Positions 13,308 through 18,804 of a stretch of 18,804 nt of DNA are shown here, one piece after another. The notes under the pieces were generated by a model. That model was not told the DNA's origin. It saw only the letters and a program-made list of their open reading frames with translations, and searched no databases. A program made the translations under genes and the position numbers. The stretch comes from Campylobacteraceae bacterium (lineage in GTDB: Bacteria > Campylobacterota > Campylobacteria > Campylobacterales > UBA6016). The DNA lies in the NCBI GenBank assembly GCA_022758985.1, contig JAEMQC010000137.1:1-18804 (forward strand). Direction: 5' to 3'. The stretch's first letter is position 1. Each line of letters starts with the position of its first letter.

Positions 13308-14946
13308 CGAGCTCCCTTAACTCTTTAATTTCGTAATGCCTATCCTCTTTGATAGCGCCAGAGAGCTTCATTATCGCAGCTTTATTTTGGGCGGCAAAAA
13401 CAGAGAGGAGCGACTCTTGTTGTTTTAAAAAGCCAAGAGCATCCTGTGCTCCCTCGCCCAATAGGTCAAAGCGAAGCAATACCTCTTTTGCCAGATACAA
13501 GGCTCTTTCATAGTCCGCTCTACTTTGATAGTATGCCTCACCGAATACTTCCTTGGTCGCAGCTCTTCCTGCAAGGTAATAGGATATTAGATTTTTTATC
13601 TCTTTGCCACCCTTAAACTCCAAATCGCCTTCGTCCGCCCTGACTTCCATCTGAGATATATACGACACGGTTATATCGTTTTTTACGGCGTAAAGTAGCT
13701 TTGCCGCCTGATAGATGCCTAGAATATCAAGCTCTCTTTCGTCTAGTACATTTATGCGCTTCGTTCCGTACACAACCTTATTTCTGACATTGTCAAAATC
13801 GCTCTCTTCAATAATCTCAGAGCCCCTTTTTAGTGCGCTAATAGCCGCTTCATTGACTAGGTTTGCTATCGCAGCCCCGGAAAAGCCTGCACTCCTTCTA
13901 GCTAGAGATGGGATGTCAAGGGTGTGCTTTTTGTGTTTGAGGTATATCTTTAGTATCTCCTCGCGTCCTTTGACGTCCGGAAGCTCTACGAATACCCGCC
14001 TGTCAAACCTTCCTGCGCGCAGCAGCGCCTCGTCTAGCACATCTATTTTGTTGGTCGCCGCTATTACGATAACCCCGTTAGAACCCTCAAAGCCGTCCAT
14101 CTCTACAAGTAGCTGATTTAGAGTAGCCTCCCTCTCACCGCTTCCGGCAGCCCCTCTGCTCTTACCTATCGCATCTATTTCGTCTATAAAAATAATCGAT
14201 GGGGCTTTTTTCTTGGCGGCGGCAAATAGCTCTCTCACCCTCTTTGCCCCAACCCCGACATATAGCTCCACAAAAGTTGCAGCGCTTTTGTAAAAAAACG
14301 GCACCCCTGCCTCACCTGCAACGGCTCTGGCAAGCAGCGTCTTGCCGACCCCCGGAGGTCCTACAAGCAAAACGCCTTTTGGCATATGAATATTTTTGGA
14401 TTTAAATAGTTTTGGATTTTTGAGAAACTCCACTATCTCGACTAGCTCGCCCTTGGCCTCGTCTACCCCTGCTATGTCGGTAAACTTGAGCGGACTTTTT
14501 ATCTCATATGCAAGCTCTTTTGGCATCTCGCTATTTTGCCTTGAGGCGGAAGCTTTGATGACGCCATACGCAGACCGCTTGTTTAGATAACTGCTTGACA
14601 CCTTCCAAATAAGTATAAAAGCAAAGAGAGATACTACGGAAAAAAGTAGGAACGGAACAAACTCAAAACTATGCTCTATCGGCATTCTGGCAAGGATAAT
14701 CTCCTCCGCTTTGTCTGTCTTTGGAACCGAATATATAGCGTCGCCGGAATAAAGATAGATATATTTACCGCTGGCCACGGCCTTATCAAATTTCTTAACC
14801 GCCAACATCGCATTTAGCTTGTCGTAGTTTATAAGAACGGAGCTGTCTCTAAAAGCGGCATACAACCCAAGTATAATAAAAATAAAAGACGAGATAGCGA
14901 TAACGCCGAGCGGTTTTTTGTGACGCACCAAAAACTCTCTAACCAT
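13297..14946 (-). CDS. FtsH-like AAA+ membrane ATPase lacking the zinc-protease motif
   Basis: This 549-residue protein has the layout of FtsH: a membrane helix at about 13-31, a periplasmic segment, a second helix at about 97-115, then an AAA+ domain. ATPase motifs are intact: Walker A GPPGVGKT (196-203), Walker B IIFIDEID (251-258), and the second region of homology ATNKIDVLDEALLRAGRFDRR (Arg313, Arg316). The protease domain is degenerate. Where FtsH has the zinc motif HEAGH after a Tyr, this protein reads QAAKL (413-417), so both histidines and the glutamate are gone. Flanking landmarks (YYLAGRAA, VFGE, YERA) remain. It is probably an inactive-protease paralogue keeping ATP-driven unfolding. 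It overlaps mscS by 8 bp and bioV by 11 bp. C. jejuni and H. pylori have, as I recall, a similar extra FtsH-like gene near aroB. Confidence 0.88.
   Translation of the reverse strand: MVREFLVRHKKPLGVIAISSFIFIILGLYAAFRDSSVLINYDKLNAMLAVKKFDKAVASGKYIYLYSGDAIYSVPKTDKAEEIILARMPIEHSFEFVPFLLFSVVSLFAFILIWKVSSSYLNKRSAYGVIKASASRQNSEMPKELAYEIKSPLKFTDIAGVDEAKGELVEIVEFLKNPKLFKSKNIHMPKGVLLVGPPGVGKTLLARAVAGEAGVPFFYKSAATFVELYVGVGAKRVRELFAAAKKKAPSIIFIDEIDAIGKSRGAAGSGEREATLNQLLVEMDGFEGSNGVIVIAATNKIDVLDEALLRAGRFDRRVFVELPDVKGREEILKIYLKHKKHTLDIPSLARRSAGFSGAAIANLVNEAAISALKRGSEIIEESDFDNVRNKVVYGTKRINVLDERELDILGIYQAAKLLYAVKNDITVSYISQMEVRADEGDLEFKGGKEIKNLISYYLAGRAATKEVFGEAYYQSRADYERALYLAKEVLLRFDLLGEGAQDALGFLKQQESLLSVFAAQNKAAIMKLSGAIKEDRHYEIKELRELGVL
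13312..13318 (-). promoter_or_regulatory. Ribosome site supporting the GTG start of bioV
   Basis: On the minus strand AAGGGAG precedes the GTG at 13307 by 4 bases. It lies inside the last codons of the FtsH-like gene, consistent with coupled translation, and supports the non-ATG start. Confidence 0.7.
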
Positions 14947-16414
14947 TTTTTCTCACATCCTCATTAATAACGACAGAAGTTGTCGGGAATGCTATGCGGA
15001 CACTGCTACTTGCATTTATGGCCGCCAAAAGCTCTTTTGAGACGGCGCTCTTGGTTTTTAGTATCGAAAATGAGTTGGTAGGATACCAGACGGATATTGC
15101 CACACCGTTTTCCTCAATAAAGCTAAACACCCTAGGTTCAGTATTTACGTCGCCAAAGCTATATTTTGCCCTCATTCTTCTGATTGAACGCTCTGTTAGC
15201 TTGGAAAATACCTTGCTGTGTTTTGAGGCAACCTCGAAGGCTATACGAATAGCCTCGTCTATATCTGAGTCAAACGTCACCCTGATGTCAACGTTGTCCC
15301 ATACGGTAGCAAGACCGGAGTGTGAGTAGTTGAGAAATATATGGGTAAAAATATAATTGTTAGGGATAAATACTATACGCCCTGCCCTTTTGTTTTTGGC
15401 GTAGCTAACAAGCGAAACATCTTCGTACAGGGTAATAGTAAGAAGCGATATGTCGATAATATCGCCGAGCACATCTACCCCCTCCTTGGAGGTTATCTTT
15501 ACCCTATCTCCTACTTTTACGGCGCCACCTAGTACGATAGCCACCCACCCCAAAAGACTCATAAACCAATCTTTCATCGCAATGGCGATACCGGCCGAAG
15601 CAAATCCGAGTATGGTAACTATATATCCGACGTCGTTTATATATGAAAACAGCAGTATCAAAACAACAAGAACGATAGTTACGATATTTACCGTTTTGGC
15701 AAATAGATACGCTCTTTCGTGATTGGCCACAGAGTATTTTTTGATGGCAATTTTTGCCATGATAGATACGGCGATTACACCCAAAACCAACAGGGAGATA
15801 TTTAGAAGTTTCATCAGCTGATACTTGATATCCATCTGCAGCTTTTGGCTATCCTCTTGCACCTTCTCATTGAAGGCCTCTACGCTTTTGGCAAAACTCT
15901 CTTTTTCATTTTTGAGATGTTTTAGCGCTACCAACTCCTCATTATTTTTTTCATTCAGCTTATAGGCGCTCTCATCATCCCCCCGAAGCTCAAGGGCTAT
16001 CGCCAAATCCCTATTGAGTCTTGCTCTATTATCTATCGCCTCAGACAACTTTTCAAGTTCTAAGAGTCTGCTTTCATATATATCTTTTTTGACGGAACTC
16101 TCTTTTATAAAAGAGAGGGCGTTAAAAATACCAAACGGACTCTCCACTTTTGGTACGTTGCCTAACGGATCGACTTTGATAAGCTCGCCAAAAATTGATT
16201 TTTTGTAGTTTCCAAACGAGGTAAAGTCGGCGTATCTCTTGTACCAGACGCTCTTTGAAAGCCCCTCCTCTATCTGCGCAATTTTGGATTTTATAGAGCT
16301 GATATTTTGATCTAGAGCGGCAAGCTCTGCATCGCTCAACTGTTTTTTGGGTTTTGCCTCAGCATTTGCAAAGAGGAGAACCAGGGCGACTAAGAGCTTA
16401 AGCCAAAAACTCAT
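14939..16414 (-). CDS. MscS-family mechanosensitive channel with periplasmic coiled coil
   Basis: This is a small-conductance mechanosensitive channel that releases solutes on osmotic downshock. A signal peptide (about 1-20, ending NAEA) is followed by a long charged, coiled-coil-prone periplasmic region (about 24-198), which makes the protein larger than E. coli MscS (491 against 286 residues). Three membrane segments follow (about 204-224, 239-259 and 263-295). The third, glycine- and alanine-rich with GFASAGIAIAMKDW, matches the pore helix. GGAVKVGDRVKI starts the cytoplasmic beta domain, and SVRIAFPTTSVVINE is the usual C-terminal strand. The start overlaps the end of aroB by 17 bp, with GGAAG upstream. 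aroB-mscS pairing is conserved in Campylobacterota, as I recall. Confidence 0.92.
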   Translation of the reverse strand: MSFWLKLLVALVLLFANAEAKPKKQLSDAELAALDQNISSIKSKIAQIEEGLSKSVWYKRYADFTSFGNYKKSIFGELIKVDPLGNVPKVESPFGIFNALSFIKESSVKKDIYESRLLELEKLSEAIDNRARLNRDLAIALELRGDDESAYKLNEKNNEELVALKHLKNEKESFAKSVEAFNEKVQEDSQKLQMDIKYQLMKLLNISLLVLGVIAVSIMAKIAIKKYSVANHERAYLFAKTVNIVTIVLVVLILLFSYINDVGYIVTILGFASAGIAIAMKDWFMSLLGWVAIVLGGAVKVGDRVKITSKEGVDVLGDIIDISLLTITLYEDVSLVSYAKNKRAGRIVFIPNNYIFTHIFLNYSHSGLATVWDNVDIRVTFDSDIDEAIRIAFEVASKHSKVFSKLTERSIRRMRAKYSFGDVNTEPRVFSFIEENGVAISVWYPTNSFSILKTKSAVSKELLAAINASSSVRIAFPTTSVVINEDVRKNG

Positions 16415-17444
16415 TTAGTACTTCCATTACTATATTTTTCGGGGTGTCTTTGATGATTTCGTAAGAGCCGATACCGCTTGGAATAATAAACTTTATCGTA
16501 CCCTCTTTTGTTTTTTTGTCAAGGAAAAATTTATCGTAAAAACTCTCTGCGTCTTTTATCTTATATGTCGTCGGAAGGCTATATTTTTCAAGCAGTTCTT
16601 TTACCCTTTTTGCGTCATCTGCGCTTATTTTTCCAAGTTTTAGCGCAAGAGTATTAGCCATTACCATCCCTATAGCTACAGCCTCGCCGTGCAAGAAACC
16701 GGTATAGTTGGTCTCACTCTCTATGACATGGGCAAACGTATGTCCGTAGTTTAGTACGGCTCGCACGCCATGCTCTTTTTCATCCTGTGTCACAACCGAA
16801 GCCTTTAGCTCAACACTTTTTGCTACAGCTTTTAGCAAGGCCTCTTTGTCGCCCGCAAGGTCTGCGTTTTGCAAAAACCCAAAAAACTCTTTGTCAAACA
16901 TCACAGCCATCTTCACTATCTCGGCAACACCAGCCGCAAACTCTCTAGCGGGGAGAGTTTCAAAAAAATGCGGGTCAATATAGACACCTTTTGGCTGATA
17001 AAAAGCCCCGACTAGGTTTTTGCCGTATTTGTTGTTGACCCCTGTCTTACCGCCGACACTTGCATCCACGCAAGCAAGAAGGGTGGTCGGTATCTGAATG
17101 AAATTGCATCCTCTCTCATAAATAGACGCCGCAAAGCCGGTCATATCGCCTATAACGCCGCCGCCAAAGGCTATCAGATACGAGCTTCTATCTAGTCTAT
17201 TTTCAAAGCAAACGGAGAGTATCTGCTCTATCGTCCCCATATTTTTATACTCTTCGCCGTCCGGCACCATAGCTACGCATAGCTCGTCTGCGCTAATCTT
17301 ACTTTTTAGATATTCTAGATGAAGCCCGGATACGGTCGGATTGGTAACGATACAGGCTTTCTTAAAATGTTTTTTGGAAAGCTCGCCTATCTCTACATCG
17401 TAGCTATCGTCAACATTTTTTCGCAGGTCTACTCTTATTTTCAT
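16398..17444 (-). CDS. aroB: 3-dehydroquinate synthase
   Basis: This enzyme converts DAHP to 3-dehydroquinate, the second step of the shikimate pathway to aromatic amino acids. It is cytoplasmic, NAD-dependent and zinc-dependent. The NAD-binding FGGGVIGDMTGF motif lies at 93-104, and QIPTTLLACVDASVGGKTG at 117-135 is diagnostic. Zinc ligands can be placed as Glu175 (AGVAEIVK), His235 (NYGHTFAH) and His252 (GFLHGEA). The 348 residues match the family. The start has a good AAGGA site 7 bases upstream that overlaps the stop of the preceding gene, which lies 9 bp away. Its last codons overlap mscS by 17 bp. Nothing about the enzyme itself is unusual. Confidence 0.97.
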   Translation of the reverse strand: MKIRVDLRKNVDDSYDVEIGELSKKHFKKACIVTNPTVSGLHLEYLKSKISADELCVAMVPDGEEYKNMGTIEQILSVCFENRLDRSSYLIAFGGGVIGDMTGFAASIYERGCNFIQIPTTLLACVDASVGGKTGVNNKYGKNLVGAFYQPKGVYIDPHFFETLPAREFAAGVAEIVKMAVMFDKEFFGFLQNADLAGDKEALLKAVAKSVELKASVVTQDEKEHGVRAVLNYGHTFAHVIESETNYTGFLHGEAVAIGMVMANTLALKLGKISADDAKRVKELLEKYSLPTTYKIKDAESFYDKFFLDKKTKEGTIKFIIPSGIGSYEIIKDTPKNIVMEVLNEFLA

Positions 17445-17453
17445 GCACTTTCC

Positions 17454-18804
17454 TTAGTCGCTAATAGGTATAAATATTTGGTGACTCTCTTTTAAAAGGC
17501 CAAACAATCTGTTATTGCCGGGCTTTAAAAAATCCATCAGGCCAAAAGAGAGCTGCTCCTCGGTAAACGGTAAAAATTGTATGAAGTTGCCGAGAGCCTT
17601 ATATTCCCTGAAGAAGTTTTTTTGCTCCTTTACGACTTGAAGTTTCACTCCGTATACGTCGGACAAAGAGACATAGTGCTCGACTACGTCGTTTTTATCC
17701 CCCTCTTCCGGATCGTATTGATAAAGCTTAAGCGCAAGTTTTAGCTGTAAAGACATATCAAAAAACACATATGATATTTTTTCCAAATCAGGGTCGCTTG
17801 TAGCTACCAAGGCCGAATACGATTCGTCAAAAACTCTTTTTTTGCCAAACTTTAACACCGGTTTTTTGAGTTCAAAAAGAGTCTTTTTAACATCGCCCTT
17901 GAAAGTGTCTTTGTCGCACAGGACAAAACCTATATTGTATTTTTTGACATCGTTTTTGACGACCTCAGTCGCCTCGCTAATGCGGTACTCAAACTCTACG
18001 ATAATATCTTTGCCCGATATACCTCTCAAATACGTAAGGACTGAAGGGGAGTTGATATTAAAAGCTTTGATAAATAGTTTTTTGCTATTTAGCTTTTCAT
18101 GCAACACCAGCGAGTCGGCAACCAACCTCTTGACCTTCGCTTCGCTCATTACGGATACATCGAGACACAAATAGAGGTTTGCGCCGAAAGGTTGGGGGAA
18201 ATGTCCTATTTCACTTTTTATCGCCTTGTAGACATCTTTTAGGATATTTGGCTGCCCTATTAGTATCAGCTCGTCTTGAGGGCGTATCATCGTCGATTGC
18301 TTTGGGAGGATTAGCTGTTCATTTCTGTATATTGCGGCAATTTTCCAGTTTTTTTGCTCGATGTTTGAGATGTGGCGATAAACGTATTTGCTTCCATACG
18401 GAACCATTACTTCCATGATTTCGCCCCATCCCTTGCCGATGTTTTGAGCGATTAGCGGCGTGTGCGGCATGAAGCTCATCAGGGTATTTGAGAGTACCTC
18501 TTTCGTATTTATAGTCTTTAACTTCAAGGCATCGATAAATTCAGGCGGCAACCCCTCGCTATCGAGGACTACTATTGAAGCCCCCATATTCTCGTCCCTT
18601 GCAAAGCTGGCCACTATCTTGGCATCGGTCATATCTTCAAGAGCTATAAATATCACCCTCGCCTCTCTCAGCGACAGGCTTTTTAATTTATGCTCGCTTG
18701 TCGGGTCAAATACCTTCACCAAAGAGTTTCTTGGGTATTCAACATCTACACCCATCTCTTCACAAATGGCTATCTCAAAAAATATAGAGTCGCTAGAGGC
18801 GTCT
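17454..18804 (-). CDS. TrkA/RCK-domain protein (COG3400-like), 5'-truncated by window edge
   Basis: The frame stays open past the ATG at 18755 to the window edge, adding DASSDSIFFEIAICEE, so the true start lies outside and 449 residues are visible. The first ~90 residues look like the end of a nucleotide-binding TrkA_N fold (VKVFDPTSEHKLKSL and VIFIALEDMTDAKIVASFA). Next comes a TrkA_C/RCK-type domain (about 118-195) with WGEIMEVMVPYGSKYVYRHI and IRPQDELILIGQP. The remaining ~250 residues are not familiar beyond a COG3400-type architecture described in this phylum. Such domains usually gate or regulate potassium transport by sensing nucleotides, but no transporter gene is next to it here. aroB follows after 9 bp in the same direction, so it probably leads or precedes this operon. 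Confidence 0.78.
   Translation of the reverse strand, partial: DASSDSIFFEIAICEEMGVDVEYPRNSLVKVFDPTSEHKLKSLSLREARVIFIALEDMTDAKIVASFARDENMGASIVVLDSEGLPPEFIDALKLKTINTKEVLSNTLMSFMPHTPLIAQNIGKGWGEIMEVMVPYGSKYVYRHISNIEQKNWKIAAIYRNEQLILPKQSTMIRPQDELILIGQPNILKDVYKAIKSEIGHFPQPFGANLYLCLDVSVMSEAKVKRLVADSLVLHEKLNSKKLFIKAFNINSPSVLTYLRGISGKDIIVEFEYRISEATEVVKNDVKKYNIGFVLCDKDTFKGDVKKTLFELKKPVLKFGKKRVFDESYSALVATSDPDLEKISYVFFDMSLQLKLALKLYQYDPEEGDKNDVVEHYVSLSDVYGVKLQVVKEQKNFFREYKALGNFIQFLPFTEEQLSFGLMDFLKPGNNRLFGLLKESHQIFIPISD

Noticed and set aside
18755..18757. ATG at the right edge as the start of the TrkA-like gene
   Set aside because: The frame is open to the window edge with family-like residues before this codon and no ribosome site, so the codon is internal.
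1..18804. CRISPR array, tRNA or rRNA gene, insertion sequence or prophage
   Set aside because: No spaced direct repeats, cloverleaf-like segments, rRNA stretches, transposase or integrase genes were seen; gene order and overlaps indicate ordinary chromosome backbone.

Overview
The window looks like chromosomal backbone DNA from a member of the Campylobacterota, most likely a Campylobacter species of moderate GC content. Three things point there: the gene order (F1 ATP synthase genes, then tolQ-tolR-tolA-tolB-pal-cpoB, then slyD-fabD-mtnN and a TtcA-like gene), which matches the C. jejuni order as I remember it; the small, lysine-rich versions of the Tol proteins; and a BioV-type pimeloyl esterase, a family typical of this phylum. 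I see no rRNA, tRNA, CRISPR array, insertion sequence or phage gene. No gene-free stretch exceeds about 140 bases.

Plus-strand half (1-12270). The window opens inside atpA and runs through atpG, atpD and atpC. It continues without a gap into tolQ, tolR, tolA and tolB, which overlap or nearly touch one another (-1, +4, -8 and -1 bp). The atpC-tolQ junction holds an unusual structure: a small hairpin over the tolQ start codon, then a perfect 11-bp hairpin with a T tract inside the first codons of tolQ. It resembles an attenuator separating ATP synthase expression from Tol-Pal expression. pal has its own strong extended -10 promoter, followed by cpoB. slyD has its own leader with a likely promoter. 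After a 137-bp intergenic region with a perfect 9-bp hairpin comes a compact group: fabD (fatty acid synthesis), mtnN (nucleoside recycling and probably futalosine menaquinone synthesis), a TtcA-family tRNA thiolase with an altered cysteine motif, a DUF4282 membrane protein and an unrecognised two-helix membrane protein.

Minus-strand half (12275-18804). This is one tightly packed apparent operon, read right to left: a TrkA/RCK-type protein cut by the window edge, aroB, an MscS-type channel, an FtsH-like AAA+ membrane protein whose zinc-protease motif is destroyed, bioV and mogA. The two halves converge with a 4-bp gap, and a perfect 10-bp hairpin with A/T flanks serves both directions. Each arm of that hairpin encodes the last two residues and stop codon of one of the two facing genes.

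The least ordinary points are the tolQ-internal attenuator-like structure, the coding bidirectional terminator, the FtsH pseudoprotease, and the apparent loss of the MiaB-like gene I would expect between mscS and the FtsH-like gene. No clearly new defence or mobile system is visible.
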